Positions 48,184-60,259 of a DNA stretch of 64,000 nt are shown in pieces. How positions within the stretch are numbered: position 1 is the first letter of the stretch; each line of letters starts with the position of its first letter. This DNA comes from Cenococcum geophilum 1.58 (Eukaryota; Ascomycota; Dothideomycetes; Gloniales; Gloniaceae), in assembly GCA_001692895.1 (NCBI GenBank), contig KV748177.1, positions 5,990,130-6,054,129 of the forward strand. The letters run 5' to 3'. The notes beneath the pieces are model-generated. The model was not told where the DNA came from. It searched no databases and saw nothing but the letters and a program-made list of their open reading frames with translations. Made by a program: the position numbers and the translations under genes.

Positions 48184-50070
48184 ATAAGGCCTAGGGTATA
48201 GCTGCTAGCCTATTAGTAACTTTCTAGGTATACTTTTACTAATTAAGTTTTTTAGTGGCGTATCTCTGGCGAGTTTGTTACGCTAGTGCGGCAATATTAA
48301 GCGCTATCTATATAGGTATATAGTTTGTAGTAATTGCCTATATATCTTCTAGTCTATAAAACTCTAGTTAGTATATAAGTGTTTCTTATATAAATATAAG
48401 GTTAATTATGCTCTCTTAGGTTTCTCTTTTCTAGGTAGGTTTGCTAGTTAGGGTAGTTAAGGTAAGGCCCCGCGTTTCTAGCTTGTTTAGTAAATATATT
48501 ACCTATACTTTAACTATGGCTTACTGTCCTCCCTATAATATATAGTATGCGTTAAAGTCCCTTAGGACTATTACCTTGCCTTCCGCTATATTAATAGCCT
48601 ATTAGAGTAGTCCCTGTATAGCGATTTGGGGTTTATTATCTTTTAGGTTATAGATGTTAATTATACTAATCTGGCCCCTATTAGTAGCTATTTACAGTTT
48701 ATCTATATTAGGGCTAATATTATAGTAGCTCTATACTTATATGTTAATATATTAACTAACTAGGAAGTATATATAAGTAGCTAGGTTTGGTTCGTATAGG
48801 AGGTAGTATCCTTTTAGTTAGTATATTTTGCGTATTTACTTATTATATACTAGTTCTTATAGAGCTATTATTTAGTGCTCTTTTAGATCTAAGCTGTTAA
48901 ATAAAGGGCGTATTACTTTGTAGTTTAAGTATCTATAGTTATATTGTATTATTATTAGTCTCTTTATAGTGTTAGTTAGTCTAATAACTTATAGATATCT
49001 TCCGTTTACCTCTAAAGCGTCTTATTTAGGGCTATTACAATTAGGATTCTTTGCTAAGATAGGTCTCTAGCGGCGTTAGTACTACCTTATAGGCGTCCTA
49101 CGCCCCGCTTTACCACTAGTTAGGTAGAGGGTGCCCCTATTAGGGTGGAAACCCTAGACCTTTTTCTTTATACGACTGTCTAGCCTCTGTTACTTATTAC
49201 GCTTATCTCCTTCTCCTTATATACGTTTCCTTATATCGTAGCTATAACCTAGTATAATTAGGCTTATCTTATCTTAGTAGTTTCTAGATATATATAGAAG
49301 GTCTTATATACCGTTTTCTACCACGCTTTATATTCTTTACCGCAGTTTATATATCTAGCTCCTTTGTCCTTAGGGCAGTCCTTCATCTTATATATCTTAG
49401 CGCACTACCCATACCTTTCCTATTTCCTATATACGCTCTAGGTATAGCCCTACTGCTAGATCTAAATTATTAGCGGATTTAGACTGCGTAGTAATATAGC
49501 TAAGCTTTATACTAGAGGCTATCTATAACTATTTTTTTTATATATTACTACCGCCTGCATCTTTTAGATTAGTAGGTAAATTATTAGGGTACCGTATGTT
49601 TTAACCTTTTAGAACCCTAGTGATACCCCTATATATAAGGTGCGAACTTTCTAGAGCTATATAACTCTAGATATTATAATTCCTAGAACTAATTTTTTAG
49701 TAGCCTCCGTAATCCTTTAGATAAGTTATAGGTTTATAGCGCCTTACCTGCTTTCTACTTATATATTAAGGGGTTCTCTAATTATTTTAACCAGGTAGTT
49801 CTGGCGGAGGATCTTATACTTAGAGGTATCTCCCTAAGTAATAGCCCGGTCCTTTACCTGTTAGTTAGGGAGTATAACCTCTATATTACTACTATATAGG
49901 ACCTTTACTGCTATGGCCTTTAGTATATATACTCTAATTAATATAAGGATCTATTCCGGCTCTGCTCCTACTACTTTTATTATTAGACCCTAACTATAGA
50001 CCTTATAGGTGCTATATGTTACAGACCTTATATTAGCAGTAATATCACTACTAAGAAGAGATATAAATAG
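48184..50070 (-). mobile_element. Tad1-like LINE, gag and endonuclease half (5' part)
   Basis: Minus strand, from 50,070 downwards. A gag-like protein (VYILKAIAVKVLYSSNIEVI, RITEATKKLVLGI) is followed at about 49,400-49,330 by a zinc-knuckle relic (CPKDKGARYINCGKEYKAW). An apurinic-type endonuclease lies at about 48,900-48,480 (ISIINIYNLK, VLRDFNAYYIL, from a GDFNAHH-type motif). RIP stops interrupt every frame. It continues into the reverse-transcriptase half at 40,141 and below. Confidence 0.75.
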
Positions 50071-50136
50071 ACTACTAGTGGAAGTACGGGAGGTGCTGGA
50101 ACTAGTTAAATTATAGAATAAGAGGTAGCCGAGTTA

Positions 50137-50404
50137 TGTAATCAGTTACGTTACAAGTTTAGAACGTAGGAACGTAGGAACGCGACATACTTAGTACATT
50201 TCTTAGGCGCAGTATTGTGTATTTAAAGGACTACAGTCCCTACCTAGATAGTTCTCTTCTTTATAGTAAATCTTAGAATATAATTAGAGTTAATCTATTA
50301 GGCAACCACTCTACTAGTTATTATTATATTGTTAACTTCTTCTTACCTATATACTTAGCCTATTAACAAGTCTACCGTAGTACTTCCTATAAGGCTTTAT
50401 TACA
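50137..50404 (+). mobile_element. LTR remnant related to the 8-kb gypsy family
   Basis: The right two thirds (from ttgtgtatttaaaggact to ctttattaca) match the reverse complement of the LTR at 40,142-40,568, so the relative orientation is opposite. It starts TGTAATC and ends ATTACA. No matching target duplication was found (AGTTA against CTATG). It is shorter than 427 bp and lacks the region corresponding to the other end. Confidence 0.55.
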
Positions 50405-52199
50405 CTATGCTAGGTAGGCGCTAGTGGCAATATTAGCTTATAAGGGCTTTATTATATACGTTACTAGTATTCCTTATAATTTTATAGCATTCTTAATGCG
50501 CCTAAGCCTATCCTTTATAGCGCCCTGGTTTCTATTACACCTTATCTATAGTTCCTAAGCAATTTATCCTGCTTATTAGGCCGTATATACTACCCCTACG
50601 CGTAGGTGTTCGTTTTCCCCCTTCCCTAAATCTTCCTTAATGTCTTTTAGAATGCCTATAAGTTTTTACCATTTCTAGTCATTGTCTTTTAGTTATTTTG
50701 GTTGGGTCGCCCCCTATTAGGTTTGTTATAGTATCGCGTTTTTTTATATATTGACCTACCTTTAAGTCTATTAAGACCCCCCTATATCGCGTAGGCTTTC
50801 CAGCTATAATGCGTATATTAGTTCTGGGGTATGTTATACTATAGATTTAATTAGGAGTGGTTATTTCTTTATTAAATTAGTGGTGGGCGTGTTTTGCTGC
50901 TGTAGCGGCTTTCTATAAAATTAACTAGATTTTTCCGCTTCTATTAATTAGGGCCAGTGTTAATTTACTTTAATTCTAAATCTAATAATAGATAGTAAGC
51001 CGTAAATATTTTATAAGTTAGTAGGTTATTTAAGGTTAGAGTAATCTTTTCTTATAGCCTAATTATTTATTTATTGTATAGGTCTAATTAGTAGTTTTTA
51101 AGAGGAACCTAGCCTTTTTCTATAAGATATAAGAATTAAGTCTAAAATTTAGTAAAGAGTTAGTTTAGTTTTATTATTAGGCGGTTATAGTTATACTAAA
51201 TATCCCGTACTTTATTTACGTTAATATAAATAATAGCTAAATATTATAGTATTTTACTAATAGATATAAACCAGGTAGGGGAGTTATCCTTAAACTTGAC
51301 TTAAAGGTAACACTAGGCACTTTTAGTAGTTTAACTAAAGAGGTAGATTATTTTAGCTTCCTTAAAAAGGAAGTAGTTAATATTAATATAGAGGTCTATT
51401 TTATTAGATAGTAGTTAGGGGTTAAGGAGCTTAATAAACTTTAATTACTTTATTATTATATTCGTACTCCCCACAATATTATATTTAGTAGAGTAAATAG
51501 ATTAGCTAAGGCTTTAAAAAGGGGGAAGCTAGGCTATTTTATAGGGCTATAAGGCTTCCTAGGATCTCTTATAAGGTCTTATATATTTTTTTTACTTTAA
51601 AATAATTAGCTTTTTAGCTAACCGTAAGGGCGCAAATCCACTTACATGCGTCTATAGCGGTATTATTGTCTTTAATTTTTAATCTTAACTAGATTTTGGG
51701 TTCCTCTTAAGTAAAGGCAGTTCTCTTAAATAAACTTACTTTAGGTGCTATTATTAGCCTCCTAGGGTTTATTAAAATTATATAATTTGGTTTTAAGTCT
51801 AGGGTTCTTTTAAGGGTATAAGTTAAGTGCAGTCTAGCCTATAAAGTAGGTAAGTAACTTTTAGTATCTAAGTATAATGTATTAACGCGTTATTATAGAT
51901 AAAGGTCCTCTTAGGGTAAAATGTTTTTAAGGCCTTCCTAGGCAGTATTAGGAGAGCTTAGTATAATATAACGAGCTTATATAAATACCTCTAAGATAAA
52001 GCTTATATATTGCTACTATATAAAGATACTAAGCTAAAAAGAAAAAGGAGAAGAGGAAGGCCTTTAGGGGTTAACATAAATATAAAGGAGTCGCTAAGGC
52101 GCTAGTAGTAAGCGAGCTAATAGCGATTTTCTATCCCGGGAATAGAAAACCCTAATTGGTTAGTAAAAGTCAGGGTTGGTAAAATATAGCAGAAGTATA
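50405..52199. other. RIP-affected sequence, unassigned
   Basis: Probably repeat-derived, but no frame could be assigned. One piece, at about 52,100-52,165 (gattttctatcccgggaata), resembles in inverted orientation the sequence at about 59,305-59,330 near the 3' end of the 7.1-kb element. This suggests part of it comes from a related element lying the other way. Confidence 0.4.
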
Positions 52200-52494
52200 G
52201 CAGAATTTAGCAAGTGACGCGCCCTAGCACTATTATAACTTATTAGAATCTTAAATTAGTCTTATCTAATTTTAAGAATCCTAAACCTATAGTCTTTGCC
52301 TTTATTAAGTAATAAGTTAGTACTAGTAGTTACCTACTTACTTAGACTATCTTAGTCTTACCCCCTTCTATTTTCTAAAGTAATAGATATTATATCTAGC
52401 GGAGTTATAACTCTAGTTACTAATCCTTGTTCTATAGCTATCTTAGTCTCTACCTTTATTATTATATCCTTAAGGTTTACATGCTCCTAGTAAG
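52200..52494 (-). mobile_element. Gypsy fragment F, left piece
   Basis: It resembles 46,040-46,305 of the 8-kb element (tatctagcggagttataac against tatctaacggtgttataat). Its continuation lies beyond the 7.1-kb insertion, at 59,625-60,120. Confidence 0.65.
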
Positions 52495-52499
52495 CTGCT
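52495..52499. repeat. Target-site duplication CTGCT (left)
   Basis: Exact partner of 59,620-59,624. Confidence 0.85.
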
Positions 52500-52695
52500 T
52501 ATTACAGCACTAACCTAACGCATACTGTTTTATACTATCTCGTACTATCTTATACTATTTCCTACTATTAGCTAGCCTACTATTAGCGCCTTAGCGGCTG
52601 GCCCTACTATTTATATATAATACCCCCTTTTACCTTCTTCTCCTCTTTATACCATAACGTAGTTATTTATTCTACTTTATTACAGCACCGTAATA
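52500..52695 (+). repeat. 5' LTR (196 bp)
   Basis: Begins TATTACAGCACTAACC and ends GCACCGTAATA. TG/CA termini were changed to TA/TA by RIP. Confidence 0.88.
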
Positions 52696-55600
52696 GTTTA
52701 TAGTATCCCTAGTTACGCCTCGTTATAACCTTTGTTTTTTCCTAGTCTATTATTTTTATTTTCCTAGCGTAATTATAACCCGGCGTGACTGATAATACTA
52801 TGCTATAGGTCCTAGATAACCCTAACACAGTTATAAATAATCTTAGTACTATAGCCAGCCTTATAGACTTTAATTGCCTTATATAGATCTCTTAAAATAG
52901 GCGACTATAATATAGATAATACCCTATCGGTAAATATACGCAAAGTACTTACCTACCTTTTTAATACCTCCTATACCTATATTACCTAGGCAATTAGAAG
53001 TAGCCTAGAATACCCTAAGGACCTTAATGTGGTAGGAACCTTCTAGCACTTCTCTATATATATAACTTTCCTAACTAGCATTAAGAGCGGTCCCTAAGCC
53101 GTCTATAATAAAGGCCGAACTATAAAGTCCTAATTTAAAGAAGCTTAGTACAGAATCAACTCCCTTAAGACGCTTAAACTATATATACAATAATACGAAT
53201 AGTAAGCCTTTACAAATACTCAGACTATATAAAGTCTAAGCCTTTAGATTACTATACTTACCCAAACTATTGCCGATAAGAATACCGCTACTAGCCCTCC
53301 TTTTCTAACTAAGCCCTATAGAAAAAAGCGTAAAGTAAAAGATCTAACCCTATTTAATAGCAAGGGATTACTAACTAAAAAGTAAGAAAAATTTAGGATA
53401 TGGGAAATAAAGATCTAAGGTGTTTTATAAAGGGATATAAAGTGCTTTAAGACCCTAACAGACAAAGTCCTCTATATATAAGATATGCTAATAGATAAGG
53501 CTTATAACTATATTAAGTATAGCCTTAATATACTACGTATATACCTAAATAACTTAAGTAAATAGACCTTCTCTAACCGAGAGTCTATATTTATATATAT
53601 AAGAAAGTATTATAAGACTATATATATAACCTAAGTAGTTAAAAATAAGCTAGATACCTTAAGCTAAGGCTAGTATAACTACTAGTTTTAGAAAGTAGAG
53701 CTTAATAAGTTAATAATTAAAGTAAATAAGACTAAGGAATAAAAAGTAGATCTGCTTAAGAAGAATATTTCCTCTAAGATAAAGGACCTAGCCTTTACCC
53801 TTAGCTGTAAGATCGGTAATACTAACAATAAAGGCTAAAGCGAGTAGATGGATATATTCGCTTATAACCTATAGAACTATACCTACTATACTAAGCTAAA
53901 TACCGCTAAGCTAAGTATCGCTAGCGGCTATTAACCTATATTACCGCGGAATAACCTAATAAACCTTAATACCGTTAAGTTCGGTAGTAGTAATAATAGT
54001 CTCCCTAATAACGTCTAAAGATATTATATAGATAATAGACTCTATATAGCGTATGGTTAACCTAGCTACTAGAAAGATACTTATAACCCCTAAAAGAACC
54101 TAAACCCCCTTTTAATACTACCGCGCTAACCCCCTTCTAGCCGCGGCGGATTTTTTAATAGAGGGGATAGTAATTAAGGCAGTAACTATAGATAAGGATA
54201 TAGGTTCGGACATAGAGACCTACCCCTATAATTCCCTTCCCTAATATAGCCTTAGCTAATAGTCCTATACGTAAACTATAGATAAGTACTCTATACTACT
54301 ACCAATTATAAAACCGGCTATATTATTAGTAAAGTACCCTTTAGTATATATACATCGTTAGAGACTAATACGTTAGGATATATTAGCTAAAACCATAGCT
54401 ACTAGCTAAACCCTATAATTCAGCCATTAAAAGGCTAACCCTTAGACTAAGTCGCCCCTAAGGGTTAAAACTATATAGGGAGGAGAATAAAAGGATTAGA
54501 TCTATACTACTAAATTAGTTAGACCTTATTTTAAGCTAGTTACTACTTAACCTTAGAATAGTAAATAGTGATAGAAATACTATCCTTATTTAGATCTACC
54601 TCTCCTTACTATATAACTTACTCCTATAAGTTCTTATTAAAACAGTAAGCCTTATTAATACTAGTAGTATAGCACCAGCGTTTATAGATAAAGACTCGCT
54701 TATAAAAAAAGCATAATATTATAATAAAAAGACTCCTAGTTCTAAAACTACTCTGCCTTATTAATAAACTTCTATCTAGGCTTATTACCCACTACTTTAT
54801 AGTAATAATAATAATTAGCCACTATACAGAATCTATACTCTTCTATATTATAAAGTTATTACCCTTTATACTAGTAATTTTTAGAATACCCTAGCTTAAA
54901 AAGCATAACCTAAAGGCAGACTTCCCTACCCTAGAGCTTAAGTTTAACTCTAATTACTATGCCTATAACTATCTCCTATAGCATATTCCCGACTATAACT
55001 AAGTAGTACTATACGGACGCATTATACGGCTAACGCTTAGATACTATTAGCTGATAGTAAAAGAGGTGCCTAATACTAGTAAGCTAATATATATAGTAAA
55101 CTAAGTAGAGATTCTAGAAGACTAGATTACTACCCTATCCTTTAAAAAAAATAAACACCGCTAGAACTATAAGTCCCCCATATATACCCGCTTAACCTAA
55201 GTTAGCTAATAAAATACCTAACCTTAAGTTATTTGCTATACGTATATGCGACCGCACATATAATAGCTAAGGGCGTTATAGCTAAGACTAAAACCAGAGT
55301 AATTAAGACCTTTTCCCTATAACGCCTAACTTTATACCTATCTCCCGCGCGTACTATATAGGGCCGCTACCTTATTTCCGCCCCCCTAGGCTAACTAAGC
55401 TATACTAGCCTAGCTATAGCACCGAAGAACTAAACACGCCCTAATCTAGACGATATTAGATATATTTATACCGTTAATTTCACCTAGTTCTATAAATAAA
55501 AAGATATAAAGGTAATAAGGATCTATATAGCAGAGCTAGTAGAACTAGTTAAATAAGAAGAGTATTAATAGCTACTTAAGGAGCTGCCTATAGGCCTAAT

Positions 55601-55828
55601 AGAAGTACTGAACCTACTAGAAAGTTCTTTCCGCTAGCTAGTAGAAGGCGACTATATAATAGATAAAGCCCATAAAGCGCTACCCCTTTATTTTTATAAC
55701 TTCTTTAAGATAAACCTAAAAATAAAGTCTAAGTTTTTACGCTAAAAGATAGTTAATACTAATATTAAGAAAGTTCTAAAAGATAAACTAGGATTAACCT
55801 ATAAAGATATTTTATAACGCTTACTAAA

Positions 55829-56021
55829 TGTGACGGCTCGAACCATCGAACAAATGTCTCACTAGAGACTTGAACGAATGCTTGCAAGATCAAGCGAACG
55901 AATGCTGTATTACGAAGATATTAAGCTAAGGAGCAAGAGAAGGTGGTGAGGCCACGTCTATATACACACGCCAAGTCTTAAGCGAACCCCTGACTAGGTG
56001 ACGCGCTCCAGCGCCGTCACA
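55829..56021 (-). mobile_element. Solo LTR with normal composition, TSD CTAAA
   Basis: A 193-bp insertion with termini TGTGACGG and CCGTCACA, flanked by CTAAA at 55,824-55,828 and 56,022-56,026. Read on the minus strand it resembles the LTR at 63,691-63,874 (CTAGTCAGGGG, then TATATAGACGTG). TG and CA dinucleotides are intact, unlike the surrounding element, so it probably inserted after the host element was mutated. No internal region remains. Confidence 0.85.
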
Positions 56022-59000
56022 CTAAAAGAGTTTCGCGAATATATTAAATACTTTCTCCCTAAAAATATAGATAAGCTGCCCCCTTACTAACTATAGGACT
56101 ATAAAATTAAGATTATACCTAGAAAGCAGGCCTCGTATTATAAAAAAAAACTACTTTTACCTACTAAACTTAGTTATATAAAGAAGTGGATTAATAAGAT
56201 ACTAGATAAGGGTTTTATCTATAAATTAATCTTACTAGCCGTTATACTACTCCTCCTTACTATAAAACCTAGCGGCGGTATATAAATCTACTATAACTAC
56301 TAAGGCCTAAACACAGTTACTATTAAGAATTAGTATCTATTACTACTAGTCTATAAGATACTTAACGCACTCTATAGTGCTAAGTACTTTACTAAGCTTA
56401 ATATAATTACTACGTTTAACCGGATCCAAATCGCGGAAGGCTATAAATAGCTTACAGTATTTATTACCCGGTTTAGGCTCTATAAAATATTAATTATACC
56501 GTTCGGTCTTTATAACGCACTCGCTATATTTTAAAACTATATTAACTATATTCTATATAACGCCCTTAATAACTACTACACTGCATATCTTAATAATGTC
56601 CTTACCTTCTTAAAAATATACGCTAAGTATACGAAATATATAAATAAAATTATCTAGAGACTTGGTAATGCTGGACTCTAAGTTAATATTAATAAGTTTA
56701 AGTTTTATACTACCAAAATAAAATACCTTAGCTTAATTATCTTAACTAATGGCATAACTATAGACCCTAAAAAGGTGTAGGCCTTATAGGAATAGAAGGA
56801 CCCGACGTTAGTTAAGAAACTATAGTAATTTCTTAGCTTCGCGAACTTCTACTAATGATTTATCTAAGGCTACTCTAAGGTAGTTAAGCCTATAACTAGG
56901 CTATTAAAGAAGAGTATTAGCTAGTTATAGGGCCTTAACTAAATATAGGCGTTCTAGACCCTAAAAATAGCGTTTACTATAGTACCGGTCCTAGCGTATT
57001 ACAACTATATAAAGAAAACTGTGGTAGAGATAGACGCCTTAAACTAGGCTTTAGGTAGAGTACTCTATTAAGCTAATAAAAGTAATAAGCTTAAGCTAGT
57101 TACATTTTTTTCTACTAAGTACTTAGCCCCTAAATATAACTATAAAATATATAATAAGGAGCTCCTAGTAATTATTAAGGCACAAAAAAAATAGCGCCTT
57201 AAACTGTAAAGAACTAAGTATCTATTTAAAATTATTATAGACTATAAGAACCTCTAGACCTTTATAATAATAAAACAATTAAATTAGCGCTAAGTCTGCT
57301 AGGCTAAGTTCCTTTCCTAATTTAACTTTGTTATTACCTATAGGCCTAGCACTAAAGCCACAATCTTAGACGCTCTTAGCCGCCTCCTAGGCGTTATACC
57401 TACTAATATTAATAACGAATATCTATAATACTAAGACCGTATTATCTTACTACCAAAGAAAGTTAACCCTATTACCCTAGAAGAGCTACTAAGCAAATCC
57501 CAAGATTAGAGAATTAAAGACTTTATTACAGTAATAGACCTAAAGTTTAAGAAAAAACCCCTTAAGGAGCTTATTAAGAATGCCTATATAGAGAATAAAC
57601 TTGCTAGGAATATATTGGCTGCGCTACGTAAATAGGAAGACTATAAAGTACGCCGTTAGCCTAAGCAGATTAGGAAGCTGCTCTACAATAATAAATCTAA
57701 ATACTTAATTATTAACGGCCTAATCTACTATAGGAATTAAGTATTTGTCCCTAACTTACCTAAACTCTAATTAGAACTTATACACCGTATATATAGTTTA
57801 GGCCCTATAGGTTACCTAGGCCGCGTTAAAATACTAAACCTCCTTAATTAAATGTATTAGTAGCTAGGTATTTTATAGTTTATAACTACCTTTATAAGAG
57901 ACTACGCTCTTTACTTCCGTATAAAGACCCTATACTTAGTACCGTCCAGTTTTCTAAAACTACTAAAACTACTAGTCTGCCCGTAGACTAATATCTCTAT
58001 TAACTACGTTGTTAACCTGCCTAAGTGCCTTTATAACTGTAAAATATATAGATATATCTTTATTGTTGTTAACCGCCTAATAAAGATAAGATACTTTATC
58101 CTTATTACTAGCCTAAATACTAAGAAGCTCGTTAAAGTATTTATCTATACTATCTATAAGTTATATAGCGCTTTAAATACTATTGTTTCTAATAAAGGCT
58201 CTTTATTCGTTTCTAACTTTTAGCGTCGCCTAAACTAGCGCCTAAAGGTAACCCTAAGCCCTAGCTCCGTATAGCACCCTAAAATAAATAGTTAAACTAA
58301 GATTATTAATACAGTAATAAATAAGTACTTATACGCCTTTGTAAGCTTTACCTAAGATAACTAGGTAGATTAGCTCCCCCTTACTAAGTTTATTATAAAT
58401 AACTAGGTTAATAAGACTATAGGAATCTTACCGTTCTTTGCCAACTATAGCTATAACCTATATCTGGGTATTAAACCGGTAGGCCCCTAGCTATTAGCCC
58501 TATCTATATATATAAAGAAGAAGTATTTGTAAGCTAATACTATTGCTAACCGCTTTAAGCGCATCTTAACCCAGCTTAAAGCCCTAGCTTATATCTCCTA
58601 GTAATGCTATAAAGATAACGCTAATATAAAATAAGATTAAGGTATAATATTTAAAAAGGATAATATGGTTATAGTTAGCCTTAAAAATATAAAGACTAAC
58701 CAGCCTAAGAGAAAGTAAAATAATAATTAAGACGGACCCTAGCCCGTCCTAGCTGCCTATAAAGGAGTAGTTATAGTTAACCTTCTAGACTATATCCGTA
58801 TTAATAAGTCTTTCTATACTTCAAAAGTCCGCCTCTAGTTCCCTAAAGAGATCTCTGGTTAAGTATATATTAATAAAGAGGAACGTTATAATATTATAGG
58901 CATGATAGCTAAAAGGGATAATAACAGTAATATTACGGATAAGTAGGAATTTAAAAAGATCCTTAATATATATAATAAAAAAATAGATAAGCACGGCTTA

Positions 59001-59423
59001 ATATATTATATTAAGTGGAAGTATTATAATAAGAAAACCTAGGAACTTAAGAAATCCCTAAAAGGGTATAAGCGCGTACTACTAAAGTTTTATAAATAAT
59101 ACCCTAAGAAGTTAGAACCCCTAAACTGGGTATAAGATAAGGGAGAGTTATACTAAAACCGTAGCCGACTATAAAGATAATTTAAGGAACTTTAACCGCC
59201 GGTTAAAGTTATCTAATTAGTTAGTTTTTTTATTAAAAAGCGCTACGTAGTAGCAGTATAGAGTTCTACTAACTTTATTTATTAAACTAACTAATTAGGA
59301 TTTTCTATACCCGGTATAGAAAATTACTATTAGCTTAATTAAGAGCGGTAAGCAGAAGTAATATCTTTATAGTAAAAATAAGTTATTTAATTTAGGGACT
59401 AAACCTTCTAAGGAGGGGAGTAC

Positions 59424-59619
59424 TATCACAGCACTAACCTAACGCATACTGTTTTATACTATCTCGTACTATCTCGTACTATTTCCTACTATTAGCTGGC
59501 CCACCACTAGCGCCTTGGCGGCTAGCCCTACTATTTATATACAATACCCCCTTTTACCTTCTTCTCTTCTTTATACCACAACGTAGTTATTTAATCTACT
59601 CTATCGCAGCACCATAACA
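59424..59619 (+). repeat. 3' LTR (196 bp)
   Basis: Begins TATCACAGCACTAACC after the purine tract aaggaggggag and ends GCACCATAACA. Same length as the 5' LTR. It is less mutated than the 5' copy at several CA/TG sites. Confidence 0.88.
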
Positions 59620-59624
59620 CTGCT
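59620..59624. repeat. Target-site duplication CTGCT (right)
   Basis: Exact partner of 52,495-52,499. Confidence 0.85.
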
Positions 59625-60120
59625 TTTATTATCTTATTATCGCTAATTTCCGTATTTATTTTAAATAGGTTTATTAGATCTTTAGGTGCATTATATCTAT
59701 ATATATTTTTCCTATAATAGAGCCTATTTTATGTTAGCGACTTAGTCAATCAAGGCACGAGCACGGTAAGATGGACGCATATAAGCCTATATAATTGGAT
59801 TGTCTATAAACGAGGATCTAAAGCTAGAGAAAGGAAAGGAGACGGAAGGCGGCGCCGCTCGACGTTATATACAATCCTCTGGTCACGTGACGGTGATTGT
59901 CTAAAACTGTGTGAAACTGCCCCGCCATAATCCACCGATATCCATCAGCCACAATCCACCAGTTTTCACCAGTTTCCACCAGCGCCGTAATATTTTACTT
60001 ATTATCCTATTTCTATATATCCTAGAGTTCTCTTAGCTTAGGCTCTTATAGCTAATAGCTTACGCCATACTTAGCGTCCTTATATATTTAGTATACGTTA
60101 TTATAATAAAATGTAAAGCG
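59625..60120 (-). mobile_element. Gypsy fragment F, right piece
   Basis: The stretch after the solo LTR (agctaatagcttacgccata) matches about 46,470-46,540 of the 8-kb element. Together with 52,200-52,494 it forms one remnant of that family, split by two later insertions. Confidence 0.65.
59732..59992 (-). mobile_element. Solo LTR of the chromovirus-A family, TSD TTTTA
   Basis: 261 bp, TGTTAGCGACTTAGTC to GCGCCGTAATA on the plus strand, flanked by TTTTA at 59,727-59,731 and 59,993-59,997. It shares long stretches with 34,261-34,506 (tctataaacgaggatctaaa). It is partly RIP-affected, mostly at the ends, while the middle (ggtcacgtgacggtg) kept normal composition. Confidence 0.85.
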
Positions 60121-60190
60121 CTGACTAATCTAGCCTGTCTTCCTCCAAAAACGAGCACCTCCTATAGCTCCACCAATTTGGCTTCAAATT

Positions 60191-60253
60191 ATATAAATAA
60201 AACTTTATTTTATGGCCTTAAAATAGAGCTATAAAATAAGACCTTATTTATAT
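60191..60253. repeat. Imperfect inverted repeat, 28-bp arms
   Basis: ATATAAATAAAACTTTATTT starts the left arm (60,191-60,218). The right arm (60,226-60,253) is its reverse complement except for about seven transitions, and the spacer is 7 bp. It lies at the edge of block B, 3' of the transporter gene. Confidence 0.55.
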
Positions 60254-60259
60254 ATTAGA

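Larger units (their letters stand above)
52500..59619 (+). mobile_element. Complete 7,120-bp chromovirus (RIP-killed), carrying a solo LTR
   Basis: Delimited by two 196-bp LTRs and the target duplication CTGCT. Plus-strand order is as follows. Gag lies at about 52,860-54,450. A protease area is near 54,640-54,900. Reverse transcriptase is at about 56,280-56,650 (SAKYFTKLNIITTFNRIQIA, IIPFGLYNALAIF, AYLNNVLTFLK). RNase H is at about 56,950-57,200 (VVEIDALN, GRVLY, KYLAPKYNYKIYNKELLVII). Integrase runs from about 57,570 to 58,500 (YLIINGLIYYRN, LIHRIYSLGPIGYLGRVK, FIINNQVNKTIGILPFFANY). The chromodomain is at about 58,990-59,110 (GLIYYIKWKYYNKKT, ELKKSLKGYKRVLLKFYK). YLDD reads YLNN and stops replace Gln and Trp. 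The 193-bp insertion at 55,829-56,021 arrived later. The element lies inside gypsy fragment F. Confidence 0.88.
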
